A DNA stretch of 64,000 nucleotides from Mytilus galloprovincialis (taxonomy: Eukaryota > Mollusca > Bivalvia > Mytilida > Mytilidae): NCBI RefSeq assembly GCF_965363235.1, contig NC_134845.1, positions 33,342,154 to 33,406,153 of the forward strand, read 5' to 3'. The notes below the pieces were generated by a model, which ran no database searches, had not been told where the DNA came from, and saw only the letters and a program-made list of their open reading frames with translations. Within the stretch, counting starts at the first letter, position 1; every line of letters starts with the position of its first letter. The translations under genes and the position numbers were made by a program. Shown one piece after another: positions 22,340 to 36,142 of the stretch.

Positions 22340-24520
22340 CCACTAAAAGTAATAATTTGCAACGACAACTAGAAGAATACCATTACACTTAATCATAAAT
22401 ATTGACAACGTCAGTACTTATAATGATCAATCTATACTTCAAAGCCATCGTGTATTGTTTGTTAAATTGATACGGATTTTTCATCTTAGTCTTGGTATCT
22501 TTTCATATAGATTTTTAGAAAAAGGACGAGACGTTTTTTTCGAATGAATCTGAAAATGGAAACATTAAGGCTTTTTTTAATTGTATCAACGTTTTTCATT
22601 GTGTCATAACAACGTTTAAGGGAATATAGATATGTAATTGAATGTATCATAAATATAACGTCCATTAATCAGCTCATCGACTAGAAATAGTTTAAACTAC
22701 TTTTAGTGTGGCTATCAAAAATCCAGAACCTGGTTAGAAATATTAATTTTATTTATCTACATTTTCATATGTTTACCCTTTTAAAGATTAGGAATTGATC
22801 TCTGTTAGTAACAGCAAGACGACTTAGAGCTAAACATATGGACCCATACCATATGTTGGCTTCTAGATTCATTTTTGTGATATTGGGTTGTAATCTCATT
22901 GACGGACGACTAACATGTTCAATTGAAATACAAAATTTAAGTGACATCCCGTGATCACCTGTTTTTAGTGAATGTTAAACTGAGCGCTCAGTAGAGAATA
23001 AAGTGACTGCGTTGATGAACTAGCTATTTCATAACAAATATTACAATGTATTAGGCAGTGATGCTTTAGAAATGGCTATGTACTATCGTAAGATATATAA
23101 TATAAGACGGCACAATGGGTAACGTTAAAGAATTTTAGTACTAAACTAAGAAAACAAATAATATGTCATTTTAGAGAAAAAAATAAAACAATACTTAATA
23201 AATAGCATGCGTTCTGGTTTAATCTGCAATAGGAGATGAACGCTCAAAACCGACAACGCTATTAAAAAATTATCAAAATTTCATGCATAGTATATTTTGT
23301 TCCACATCTGGCTTTTTACACAACTTTCAGCTGCTGATATTTTCTCATTATAGATCATATTCTGGTCATTGTTTTCATTCCTCCTTATAGCATGATAAAA
23401 TATTGTTTGCGTTTTGTTGTCCAATAGGAGGTAAAAGATATATTCTGCTTTAAAGTAACGTCAGGCATAATTTACTAACGTCTCCTATAATTTTGGGACG
23501 TCACAATATACTTAGTTATATACCTTATTAATACAAACCAGGGCCTCCAGAGTTTGCAAAAACAGAGCCGGGGGATCCAAATAGTGTCACCGCCATTTTT
23601 ACATTTAAATACAACAAAATAAATATCTAGTACATTTTATCTATTTTTGATTGCTATATCATGAATTGTCTAAAACTGTAATTTTTTTTAACAAATAAAA
23701 TTGCCTTTAAGTTCAACTTCATGTATTTATAGGTCAGGAAAAATTATCTCTTTAAAAGTAGTTTTGTTGGTACTCTGCGATGAAAATTTAAAAAGGTTAA
23801 TGTTAAGTACTTGTGTTATGTATTGTTCAGGAAATACTTGAACTGCTTTGTTTAATTATACTTTAGTTGACAAAATATCGTTGTATGTATGTATCATACT
23901 TGATTGTGACCTATATCTGTTAAAATCTATGTCATTCGATTTGTGGTGGAAATCATATCTCAATTTTATATTGATCACATCGATTGGTTAGTGTTTGACT
24001 AACGTAATATATGCAAACATTGTGACCTGGGCTACTTTGCAATGACAAAAGTGATATTAAAGAAGGACAACAAACTACGTTTCTGTTTTGCTTTTCTTTT
24101 GATTTTCATTATCAGCAAATTAAATTAAAATCAATTCAATATACCACAAATATATAGGACGATGACATGTGCTATAATTTTTCATTCTCTCATAGCATAA
24201 TTAAGAATATTTCATGGCATTACAGCAATCGTTTATCTTCTCTTGTAGTGAACCCCTTCTTGATAGGTAGGTTTTGACTTCGTCAGAAGACAAAATAATT
24301 CAATGTTGATGTACGTTGAAGGCCTGCTACAAACGATTTCGATCACAAAAATATGCGTGTTTTACACATTAAATTTAGATTTATCAAATATCAGTATACT
24401 CAACATCCATAAAAATTTAAGGGATTTAAAAAAAAGCAGAATCACAAAAATACTTAACTCCGTGGAAAATTCAAAAAGGAAAGTCCCGAATCAAATGGCA
24501 AAATCAAAAGCCAAAACAAA
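22340..24520. other. Intergenic DNA, nothing recognised
   Basis: No exon with convincing protein similarity and no clear repeat border was seen. Short open frames such as 22765-22947 (-) have no recognisable motif. Confidence 0.5.
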
Positions 24521-24522
24521 TT

Positions 24523-24800
24523 TGTGTACGCCAGATGCGCGTCTTGCCAACAAAAGACTCATCATTGACGCTTGAATGAAAATAGTAAAACACGCAAAAT
24601 AAAGTACGACATTGAACACATCAAATAACGAAAGATTTTACCAATAACGGCTAATTTTAAGTTTTTTAAAAGTGCATTTAAAATTAAGACCATATTATTG
24701 ATAATATTCGTCGGCATAGAAGTACTACTAGGCTGGTGATACCCTCTGGGTAAAAAACCCTACAGCAGTGGAATCGACATAGTTGTTAATAAAACTCATC
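24523..24800 (+). repeat. Repeat R1, diverged near-full copy
   Basis: The copy runs from 'gtacgccagatgcgcgtctt' to 'ggctggtgataccctctggg' and 'cagcagtggaatcgac'. Both halves of R1 are present, but with many changes, so it is older than the tandem copies at 3839-4653. Confidence 0.65.
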
Positions 24801-25404
24801 ATAGATACCAGGGTTTAAAAAAAAAATTGTTAGATATGCGAGTTATGTACCTTGCGTTATATCAAGGTATACAGCTAGTCTTTTTTCATAGACAAGTGTC
24901 TGTGATCAGAGTGATTCGCCCCCTCCCCTTCCCCCATCAATGACAAAACGTTAATTAATGCATGGAAAAGCATGGAAAAACAACTTATGCTACACATGAA
25001 TACATGTATGTATTTGGATGGCAGAGAATGCATGAATAGCTGGACGCGGATATTATCGACGCATTGGATATCGCTGCTAGAGTTCAGATTATCTAAGTCT
25101 CTGTTTAATATCTTGATTGTTTTCTAAATCTATTGATTATATTTGAACATAGGTAAACTAATCTTGCTGTCATTTATTCTAAAACAATTAATAAAAAAAC
25201 AAATCTACTAGACAAAATTAACTACACCATGTACACGTCTGCAGCTGCATAATATTCATAATATCCTGTCGAAATGCACATCTGCATACTTAGTATGTCA
25301 TCACACATTTTCATCAATTATATTGTGTGGTTTCAGAGGTATTATGCTGACAAACTAATGAATGTATATAACATGTATAATGGTAAAATTATAAATCCAA
25401 AGGA

Positions 25405-25485
25405 ATAGAACAAAAATTTGCTTTCGTAAATTTGCAGATTTAACATTGTTGTGCTGATATTAAGAGACGTTCTGAATATAAATGT
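25405..25485 (+). repeat. SINE 3' domain, fragment
   Basis: The stretch 'tttgcagatttaacattgtt' followed by 'tgctgatat' matches the 3' region of the tRNA-derived SINE on the minus strand at 42176-42352. The tRNA-like head is absent, so only a 5'-truncated tail remains. Confidence 0.6.
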
Positions 25486-25489
25486 GCAT

Positions 25490-27090
25490 TCAGCCGTGCA
25501 TCATATATTTTTCCTATACTAACAATGCATTCAAAACATGAAATTGTTAAACTATATTGCATGAATAAACGAAAAAACATAAAATAGATAAAAATAAATA
25601 AAAACAAAGCTTCAAAATAATTTATTAATTACAGTTATAATAGTATGATAATGAAAATAAACCAGATATAAACTAAACAAGCAAATAAACAAGCAAACAC
25701 AACAAACATGCAAACAATATATAATATCACGCATTCAGCCCGTCCCGAATGTCAAGTCAATCCTATAGGATAAGTTATTTTTAGAAAAGGTTATTTCCAG
25801 TTTCTCCATTGTTGCCGGTAAGTCGAATAATTTCTCTTTCATTCCAATTATATTACATAGATTGCTGCTGCGTGTACCGAACAGTAAGAAATGGAAATAT
25901 GATTACATACATAATCTAGAATTAAGTATAAACGTTTACATTATGTTTTAATTGTCAGATTTTTAGCATGACATTTTTGCCATGTGAAGACGTCACGTGA
26001 CCAATTTTATGACGTAATACCTGATTCATACTTGCTGTAAAATTTATAATTTTTGACCGCACTGTATTGTTTATAAAATCATTTAATATTTCTTTTGTTT
26101 TGATGAGCGTTATCAATAATGTTTATGTAAAAATATCAAGATAATCAGGTACGTATCGGCTTTTATAAAGCCATTATGGGTTCATTCATTCGTACAAGTG
26201 ACAGGATTAGAATTCCCCTTTTCTATTTTTAGTTATAGTCACACAAGTGCTGAACATGCAGAAGTGTGTTGATTTCAATTCTTAATAACCAGCGAATATA
26301 TATACATTTATAGTTTGCGCATGTTATATACAAGTCCTTTCGGAAATATTTTTTTATTTGATGTTGTTTAAACAAATCACATTTGAATGTTAACATCTTG
26401 ATGGGAAGGGGGGCACTTCAATCTTTTTTTTGTACGGGTGAGCAGTGAGACATCAAGTAGCCAACCGTTTCACTCATGTATTTTGTTTATCAAAAATATG
26501 TACCTAGTCATATATATCAATTAATAAAAAACAGACCTACAGATATATTTGGATATTTTTCATCTTCTGGTACATTTGTATAGAGATTGTTTTGGGGGTC
26601 CCGCACATCAACGCAATCGTTATATTCACACCTTGCGTTTCCAATAATATTGTCTTAAACACTTTCCTCTATTTGCCCCTTTTATATCTTTCATTATGAA
26701 GCAAATTTCAACTTCAATCGACAATCAAATGTGTTTGGTCAGGTGATTGTAGTTGAAAACATCGCGTTTGTCATACATTCTAGTCTGAGGACGTCCATTC
26801 ATGTCAACGTCATTGTCAAGTCGATTATTCAAATACAAAACAGACCTTCTACTTTCGGTTGTATCCTTGGTATTAAGTTCGAATTCAGTATGATATATTT
26901 TCTTTGTGTTTTTTTTAGAAGGTTTTGTATGAATTCTGCTTGATACGAGTCTGAAAAGCCATCATTTTGGTGATATTATATCTGTGAAGGCGTAGTCAAA
27001 CACACATGGAATTCTAAAATTTTATTTGAAGACTATCTCAAATCGCTATAAATTACAATAAGCAATAAAGAAAAACAAATAATGTTTAAA
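25490..27090. other. Intergenic DNA, nothing recognised
   Basis: The stretch is AT-rich with short A runs. No exon or repeat border can be supported. Confidence 0.45.
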
Positions 27091-27097
27091 TGATTAT

Positions 27098-27350
27098 CAA
27101 AGAGACCAATATTATAATTTAATACGCTATACGCGCGTTTCGTCTACATAAGACTCATCGGTGACGGTCAGATCAAAATATTTATAAAGACAACAAGTAC
27201 AAAATTGAAGAGCATTGAGGACCAAAAATTCCCCAAAGTTATGCCAAATATGGCTACGGTAATCTATTCCTTGGATAAAAAAAACGTATTTTTTCGAAAA
27301 ATTCAAAGTTTTGTAACAGGAAATCTATTAAAATGACAATATAATTGATA
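27098..27350 (+). repeat. Repeat R1 copy upstream of TNFR-B
   Basis: It shows 'cgcgcgtttcgtctacataa', 'gaagagcattgagga' and 'aattcaaagttttgtaacag' in R1 order, and ends about 0.85 kb before the first coding exon of TNFR-B. Confidence 0.75.
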
Positions 27351-28184
27351 TACACACTCACACACAAGCAAACATTCATAGCCATATAACTAATTATTAA
27401 AATATGTATAATGTACTAGGGAAGAAAGGACAAGAACAAAGAGGGATAACTCTATATTATAATTCTAATTTGTACCTCTATTATCATGGTCTCTTCTTGG
27501 TTATATTAGATATTCAGATACAGACTAAATGTAACAAAATTTATCATTTTCTGATACAAGAATGCCTTTATTATACGTTAAAAGCTTAAACATTTGAATA
27601 ATGTTTGGTAAATCAAGAACGCATACAAATTATAAAGTGATATATATATTTTTTATAGCATCTGATTGATACCATTGCTAGTCCCCAAATGTATCATTTG
27701 CTGAATAGTCTGACTTGGTTAATAACATGCAGTTCATAAATTGTCAGTTAATAATTAAGTAACTAAGGTTACGATTCCACCAGACAAATCTCACCTCAGA
27801 TAGATTTGGCTTTTATTTTCGGTTCCTTTTGGTGAAAAAGCGCTTGAATATTTTGATTTATATGGGCCCTTGGCTTTGAACTGGTTTTGGTTTTGAGCAT
27901 TAATGATAAAAGTAAATCCAACGAAGCGTTTCGGACGGAAAACAGAAACATAAAGTTTCATTATCATTTTTGTAGGAAATAATACATGAGTGATGATGAG
28001 TGATAACACTTAGAACAAAATCCATTTCATTTCTATCGAGTTAAGTGAAGTGTTGACATTCTTCTTTTTTTGTCATTTTACAAATGCAGTGCAAATAACA
28101 GGTTAACAGAACAAGTGTTTGATCTAGATAGTTTTTTTCATTGAAAATTGGAATGAACTTGTAATTTCTCATTTATATTTACAG

Positions 28185-31100
28185 ATATGAATCAGTAACA
28201 TGCTGATTATCCAGATAGTTTGTGTTTTGTGTTTTACAAGTTTTACCACAGTTACCTCCATGCCATTGCGATGTGATCCTTTGGATAATGTTTCATATCA
28301 TAAGCAACTTAACGAGTGTATCCAATGTGAAAATTGTCCTGTTGGCTTCGGGAAAATAACACTAGAGGTAATAGATATGCTAAAAATTCACCTGGACAAA
28401 TCTAGATACAGCAAATTCCAACAAATAAACTAAACAAAATGTATAACCTATCTATACATAATTTAGTTTGTCCCCTGTGGAGATATTAAATTTGCCATGA
28501 AAATTCCAACGGTGAATGAAATTTAAAGAAAAACTTGAGTAAATAATGACAATAAATTGATGTGAACAGGCATTCATTTTGGTGCATTATTGTAGAATGG
28601 AACACTATTGAATAGTGTGAGCTAAAATATACAACAAAAAAGTGTCCTATCAAACATAACGAGCAAATAAAAAACATATGAATTGCATAAAAAATTTTCC
28701 ATATCCAAATTTATATTGCTTATTTCTTTTTTTTTTTTATATAAAATTTAATAGTAATACCATATAGCTATAGTATACATATAAGTTAATTAAGATATGT
28801 CTGGCTTATGCACGCACAGATAAAATTAGTGTAATTATTGCAATATTTCTTCTTTTTATTGTCATTTGAAAAATTCGAAAGAATGTAATCGTATTTATTT
28901 ATTATTATTTATTAGACTGGACAAGATTTAAATGAACCAAAAAGGTAATGATTCAAACCACATATGTTTCTCTTCGTTTCAATATCGTCTTTCTAACTAT
29001 AATGCTTCTTGTAAATCAAATGGATAGAGAAAACTAAATCGTTTCTATAGAAGTCTAGTACCATATAGGATTATATTGTTTTATGAATACCAATTCTCTG
29101 TAACAACCAACAAAGTTGATGCACGCATAGTCTCTGATTTTATTAAAATTTTGTTTTTTGTAAGCTATCAATAAACAAACAAATACATTTTCCACGTTAA
29201 AAATATATAGGTTAAATTTATTTTAGCTATACATTTGGTTAGTGTTAACAATATAAATATCTTTTTATTGAAGTTTTCAATGACTTGTAAAATGAATTAA
29301 TATTCCTCTTGCGCCAGCATACATGGTCGGGAAACTTACTACCAAACAAATATATGTATATCCCCAATACAGGCGGGCACACTTAATCATGTCCTTCAAT
29401 TCATTTTGATAGTCTTTATCAATACGTTAGTATATAGTAGGTATATTACTTACTTACTTACTCTCTTCATCCCCAGTGCGACAATACCACAGTAGTTCTT
29501 AATCATTTACTTGTTGCGGTTAATTGGGCATCTTCAACAAAATGAGTAAGTAAAATGTCTCGAAAAAAGGATGAAAGGGACTTTGTAATACTAGTATATG
29601 ATAAAGGAAGTTAGAGGTAAATCTACAATTCAAATTCAGATCTTGAGTGATGAATTCAGTACAAAATCTCAAATTGACTTCAATGCAAACCTGTTTCATA
29701 TATCATTAATTAAAGTAGAAATGAAGTCCATCTTTTCTAACAATCAAATTAAAGGGTCATATGATTTTCTGGAGGCAATCCACATGGCCTTGTTTACAAA
29801 CTCTATAAATTCATACAACATTCGAGTTTGATCAATCTGATAATTCATTTCAATCATTATCTTTTAATCTGTGGTGCACATGTTTTAGTGTTATCCAGGA
29901 ATCTAATGGCAGTACTAAATGAATTCATGTTAGGAAGTAAAAAATGCATTCAGCTACAACCTGGAAAACTCTGAGCAGTTAATCAAAGTTGGTGTCTAAG
30001 GGGAAACCTGCTCAAACAAAGCGAATATTTTGCGTACATGTTTAATTTTTATGATTGCAATATTTCTTCAATTGCGACATAATCGAGAGAGACTCATAAC
30101 CGGACTAATGACAAGAACCTCTGCATGAGCAACTCGTTATGCAGGATCTGCACACCTCTCCGGAACACTTGAGAGTAACCCAACTTTTTGAGGGATGCAT
30201 GCTGCTCAAACTTGATTTTTCTTTCCGCTGTTTCTAAATTGATTGTTGGTACACATATTTTCTACAATTGTACATTTGTTTATGTAATGAATTGAAAAAA
30301 TTGTTTGCAAAGCTACATTTCTTTTGTTTTTGTCTAAATTGTGTTGCATCTATATAGATTGTTTACATGCAAAGCTGCACATGGCTTTTGTGTGTAACTC
30401 ACTAATTGATTTATTTTAGGTGTCATGAAGTGTTCTTTGTTTGACTCATTTTTGTTCTATTTTTGTAATGTTTAGGTATTACTCTATGCATGATACATTC
30501 TGAATGTTTGACATAATCATCAGTTGCAAGCAACAAATACCTCAACATCTTGAAATTAAACATCTAAAAAAGAAATTAAAACAAATAGATTAAAGAACTG
30601 TCATTTAGAAAAATAAGTAAACTTATAAAAAGTTATCTACTGACAACTGAACTTATGAAATTTGATGCTGTATCAACTACATAACAATGCGTAGTTGTCA
30701 AGTGAATGGTTCACACTGTCATTATGTTATAAACATAAGTTATGCTGAAGTTTCAATCGTATAATTTTTTTTATAATTATATATATGCCATCAACATGAT
30801 AGCATACAAATGAAAAACTAAAAAAAAAATATCAAATAATGACTACTAGTATGTTGCAATATATCAAACTGGCATAACTGAATGTGCATAATATGATGAG
30901 TCGAATGTACAGTATCCCTCTATTTAAACTTGTATCTCCATTTTCGTATGATTTTTGGCTGTAATTAGGTCAATGATTTTAAGACATATTTTGATCTCGG
31001 ATCAATTACACCATAATCATTTTATCTTACTTTTTCTGTTTATGTTGTTCGTTACCAACAGGAATCTGACATTGTAGTAGATCCACCATATGGTTCATCC

Positions 31101-34100
31101 AGCTGTATACCATGCCGCCCGTGCAAACCAGGGTATTATAGTGATGTACATGCATACAAATGTAAACTATGTACCAACTGTACAGAGTTAAACAAGTCTC
31201 AGCGCATGTATTGTACTTCAAAAGAGGACACAGTCTGTGGAGAACTGCAGTAAGTTAGTAGAAGTATAAATCATCCAGTATATTACGACAAACACTACAA
31301 ACGGTTCTGGATCATATGTGTTTACTCATAATTGTATTTAAGGGTAAAGTTACTCAATCCTAATTTTTCTGTGTATTGTAGTATATTTGTTTCTTTTAAA
31401 TGCTGGTTTTTTTTCAATGTCCCAATTGATTTATTTCTACTTCAGCAAATTCAAAGCAGATTTGATGGCTCTACAAACGTTCTCGAAGTTATGCGTTTCA
31501 TAAAGTGATGAGGTTACTAAAAGACAATGTGCTTGATTGACCAGTTATTTAAAGAGAATTAACATACTTATAATAATTTATGTACTAAAAATTGTTTAAT
31601 TGTCACTTATTTGTAATATCTATTTTAAGGTTTATAGCTAAAAAGGACAAATCTGGTAAGTCTTACGTATTCAGAGGAGATTCGCATCTGACAAATAAAT
31701 CTTTCTATTGCGAATAAAACTGAGATTAAGATATCAGAAAATCATCTTTTAACACCAATCAGAAAGAAAGATTTAAGATAAGTTTCGATTGTATATTTCA
31801 ACTATAAAAAATGTAATGGCTAATTATATCGAAACAGTAAAATATTTATGCAAAAAACTTGGAGTAAACATAACGAAATTTCAGCTTTATGAAGTAAACA
31901 TTTTATGTTTTTGATGAAAAATTACTTATTTGTTTAACTTGATTTACGCAGGCATCTTTAAATATACAAATATTCATATGTAGTCTTGAACGTAATTATA
32001 TTTTCAATAATTTTATTATAAATATGATTTTCAGATAAAAGTGACGGAGATACGCATTCTGATGGATTACAATCAGGTATACCTACAATACTGTAAAACA
32101 TTGTTCTTTGGTTTACATTGCAAATTTTCATCTCAAAATATTAGAGATTATGGTAACTTGTAATACTTACATGCAAGTAGGAGCTTTTACAAGTACTATA
32201 ACTGCAAATCATCAATAGGATGTGATATATAATAGTTTCAATTTATTTTATTTTCTTTCCGTTTTTCTAGAAGCAATTGCAGGAATTGTGTTGGCATTGG
32301 TAATAATTATTACTGTTGGTGTAATTGGATATAGATGGAAATCGAAAAAAGGTGAGTACTTAAAAACAATTGACAAAGTTAGGCGTTCAAGAATAGACCA
32401 GAAAGAAACAGATAGCCGTATCAATATCGAATGGCAAGCCTCTGCACTTGTCCCGTTTCTAGAAAGAAACATGTTCGTATGTAGAAATTTTAACCCTTTG
32501 AAAGATTATAAATATACGAGCATGTACAAAACAAACGGATGCAAGAAGTTTATTAATGCAACTCAATCAAAAGTTGAAGTGTTTTTCTTTTCTTCTAGCT
32601 CAGCGTAGACATGCTGTACAGGCAGAAGCTGGACAATATGGCTCTTATGACAATATGATTTGCAACTATAGTCCTCGCCGAGAGAGAGGAAAACAATGTA
32701 CTTATGAGAAACTTGATGAACGAAATAATCACTGTGACTCAGAAGGTGAAGAAGATGATGAAACAAAAGCATTAATTCCACCATGTGGGCGCTTTCCGTT
32801 CAGACGAAAACGGACGAGACTTTTTACATATCCTTTCAGTGAATTAAAAGCTGATGATTCAGAATCTGATGAAAATATATGTGATATTGAACAAGATTCA
32901 AGTTTAAGTCTTTCAAAGCGGTATTCGTATCCTGATGTGAGTTTTGCCAAAGTATCAATACAAAACAATATTCTAGATTCTGGTATAACAGATTTTACAT
33001 CACGACAAGAACCACACAAGATTCTTCTGTCTTTCAATGTTCCAGATAAAAACAGAGTGATAGAAAAAGTGCAAACATGGGATTGTAAATATAATTGGTC
33101 AGATAAGAACAATCACAGGCGTACTGTTTCAGCATATAACTTTCTAGAAACACATGCAAGTGGTCAAGAGACTGCTCTCAAGAAAGTTCGGGGATGGGAA
33201 AACAAAGGTAGTAATGGTATAATGTATACAGTTACTTTAGGTTTCGAGTCAACATTGATGGAATAAGACATTCGACATAATTTTAAATTTAATGGGACCA
33301 CATAAAGGCAACAGTAGTATACCGCTGTTCCAAAGTCATAAATCGATTCAGAGAAAAATAAATTCGGATTACAAACTAAAACCAAGGGAAACACATAAAC
33401 TTTAACAGGAAAACAACAAAATATGAGAAAAACTGAAGTGCAACAAAAACAAAAACGACAATGCAACATACAAAGAAAATAAAACAATAAGATAACAACT
33501 GCCGTTTTCCTGACTTAGTACAGGACATTTAAAGAAATCATGAGGTGTTGATAAGCTGCATGCATGCACACGAATGACGTACAGAAGACAAAATAGGCGT
33601 TTTAATTTAGATAATAGGACCCCTGTTTTTCCGATCGTTTTCTTAGATACAATTCAATAAAAATCTTAATGTAATTGACCAAAGTAATCCGTGATGAAAG
33701 TAACACGCATTTATTTTAACTGATTTACATGTTAGGTACATGCTTGACAAGTGTAAACAACCATGAAATAGAACAAATTCTCCTGAAATAGATAGAATAA
33801 ATAATATTAAAATATCAACAGGAATAATGATGGAGATTGGTTTAAATTTAAGAACATGTTTCTCTTTAAAAACACAAAAACGTACAGTTTGATACTCTGC
33901 AAAATCATAACACCTGTGTTTACTCCAAAATATTATTTTTTTATAGAAGAGCTGTCAACAATGTTTATGAGTAAAGTAGCCCGACACCTTGGACCACGAT
34001 ACAAATTCCGTAGTTTGTCCAGAGAATTAGGATTGTCTGACACTGATCTAATGAATATTCAACAGAACTACAAGGATGATGTTGTAGAGCAAGGATACCA

Positions 34101-34242
34101 AGTTTTACTGAAATTAAAACAAAAAGAACTGATACAGACAGAAACTGACGTTATCAATAAAATTCAGGATTTAGGTTTTAATGAAATACTTGCCAAAATT
34201 AATAACCATGCAAATATTACGGTTAAAAGACTGTGTGCTTAG
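28185..34242 (+). CDS. TNF-receptor-like membrane protein with C-terminal death domain (TNFR-B)
   Basis: Seven exons give 469 residues: 28200-28367 (acceptor at 28185), 31062-31249, 31630-31655, 32035-32076, 32271-32351, 32599-33207 and 33947-34242. Every border is GT/AG and phases (0,2,1,1,1,1) agree. The signal peptide is MLIIQIVCVLCFTSFTTVTS. Two cysteine-rich segments follow: C..CENCPVGFG, then CIPCRPCKPGYYSDVHAYKC with CTNCTEL and CTSKEDTVCG. After a short stalk comes a membrane helix (residues 143-162, AIAGIVLALVIIITVGVIGY), a Ser- and acid-rich tail of about 200 residues, and a death domain (from residue 372; LSRELGLSDTDLMNIQQNYK). Death-domain TNF receptors recruit adaptors to drive apoptosis or NF-kB signalling; layout and size resemble EDAR/NGFR-type receptors, but no one-to-one orthologue is claimed. 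The gene is divergent from TNFR-A. The 5' untranslated exon was not located. Confidence 0.9.
28187..28198 (+). promoter_or_regulatory. Three-codon upstream ORF before the TNFR-B start
   Basis: If the exon starts after the AG at 28183-28184, the leader contains ATG AAT CAG TAA ending one base before the main ATG at 28200. Minimal upstream frames like this usually lower or condition translation of the main frame. The acceptor position is inferred. Confidence 0.4.
33302..33540 (+). repeat. Dispersed repeat R4 copy in TNFR-B intron 6
   Basis: It opens with 'cataaaggcaacagtagtat', as at 14220, then 'acaaactaaaaccaaggg' and, near the end, 'cctgacttagtacaggac'. It fills about a third of the intron before the death-domain exon. 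Confidence 0.65.
33947..34242 (+). CDS. Death-domain exon of TNFR-B
   Basis: The exon starts after 'ttttttatag' and joins the preceding exon in phase 1 (G|AA, Glu). It encodes 98 residues to the TAG stop, with the helix pattern of a death domain: KVARHLG, FRSLSRELGLSDTDL, DDVVEQGYQVLLKLKQKE and VINKIQDLGFNEILAKI. If the splice at 33207 were not used, the reading frame would run on only to 33266 and the receptor would lack its death domain. Confidence 0.88.
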
Positions 34243-36140
34243 TTATTGAGCATATCAATATTTTATAATATTTGTTTACAAATCGTCTTTGTTTTTGTTG
34301 AAGTTTTTGTTCATGTATATGTTTTTGTTGTTTTTGTCGTTTATTTGGGTTTTTTTTATGTAAAAATCACAGATGATTTTTTTGAATAGATAGTTGCTCA
34401 AATTATATACCTTTTTATTATAATTGAAATTTACTTAATCGGATTATTTCCAAGAATAGGTTAACAAATGTTTGGGATTCTTTGTAAATAGAGTATTACA
34501 AAAGTGTTGTTAATATTTCTGAGCTTTCTTTTGAATTATTTGTAATGTTGATCTACATGTTTTTACTTTTTATGGGCATTTCTTGTTTCACTCTCATTAA
34601 GTTCATATTAAAAGAAGTTTTTGAACAATGTGTTTTTCATATTCTCTAATGAATAATCAACAAATGTCATATGAATGAACAGGATATTGATGGGATTTAC
34701 ATGTGATCGATGGTAACCGCATAACCTATTGAAATAATCAATGAAGATGTATTTTGCTGTCAACGATAGGAAGGCAGACAACTATATAGCTAGACCTAAA
34801 TCTTAAAAGTTTACACTATTCATTAATAAATTTAAGCCTTATCTTCGGTCTGTACTTGCACAGTACTGCTAAAAAAGAAAAAAATCAACAGACAAACAAT
34901 AGTACACCAAACACAACATAGAAACTAAAGATTGAACAACACCAGCCCTACCATAAACTAGGCTGATCTCGGACGCATCGGAAGGGCATCATTTAGCCCT
35001 TTAAATCACTTTTGTGTTTTTGTAGATATGGTGGGCACCTTTCTTTTGACCAAATACCGCTTAAGTCCTTATTATTCTAATTTGCCTATGGAATATATTA
35101 AGAACTAAGTTACCATTAGTGAGTATATGTACTAGTTGATAGACACAATGTAAAGTTCGAAGCACACGAGATCCATGTTTTGTTGTGTTACAAAATGCAG
35201 TTCTTTCAAATACACCAGAATAGTCGTCTTTTTATCTCTATATATAATTTACCGTTGTTCTTTATACACTTTTCGTACTGAATCTAGATTTACATTACGG
35301 CAGAGGTAAGAAAAGCAAAATAACCTTGTCTTGTTGAGGCACCCGACCTCACTCTATGTCAAATGCATGCAATTCTGGCATCATCTTGTTGGAGAAGGTG
35401 TTAATAAGGGAAACACAAGGAATACTACGAGGGTCAATATCTAAACAGTCATTTCGTCTCTAGTAATTAGTTGTCTTATTGGCAATCACACAAGGTGTCT
35501 TTATTTTATTTTTATATTGTTCAATATAATTTATAAAATTTCGTCTTATTGACTAATCATCATATAAAAGTACAGCGACCAATAATAACGATTACCAGAT
35601 CGATTTTTCTTGCGGTACTGTTTACTCTATACGTGAAAAACAAAGAGTAACTATGCTCGTTTATAATCGTAGAGACAAAAGATACCAAATGGATATTCGA
35701 ATTTATAAGCAGAACTTATATATAATTAATTCGCCCATACCCGCACATTTGTTGATCTCACATCGAACATGAACATACAACAGGACGGTGATACTCCCAT
35801 GCATATAAAGGAAGAAAAATACACATGTAAATTTTTTTTTTGTAAGTATCATAATATATAAAAGGGGGGAACCAAACTTCAAAAAGGAGGATATCCATCA
35901 AACTGACAAATTTAAACATATTAATCAGCAGAAACAGTGAAAACGACTGATCAGTTATTTATGACTTGTTCTGGCGTATATCAAAGAAAAACAAGAAATA
36001 TCAAGATTCTTGGAAATTGTTTCATGTTAAAACTATCTGGTAACCATCTGTTGCCTTCTTGTATAACACTAGCATATCTGTTTACATGCATCCTGAAAGT
36101 ATAAAATGGTATCGCATGTATAGTTCTCCATTTGGGGCTA
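34243..36140. other. Intergenic DNA between TNFR-B and F2, with retroelement tails
   Basis: No gene is seen. Around 34890-35000, 'caaacacaacatagaaacta' and 'aactaggctgatctcggac' match the tail beside the Penelope-like element (48260-48340). Around 35455-35515 is a short R5 tail. The rest is unassigned. Confidence 0.5.
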
Positions 36141-36142
36141 AA

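Noticed and set aside
36059-36142. Upstream in-frame extension of F2 exon 1
   Set aside because: It would place 28 residues before a clear signal peptide; F3 starts at the equivalent of the ATG at 36143.
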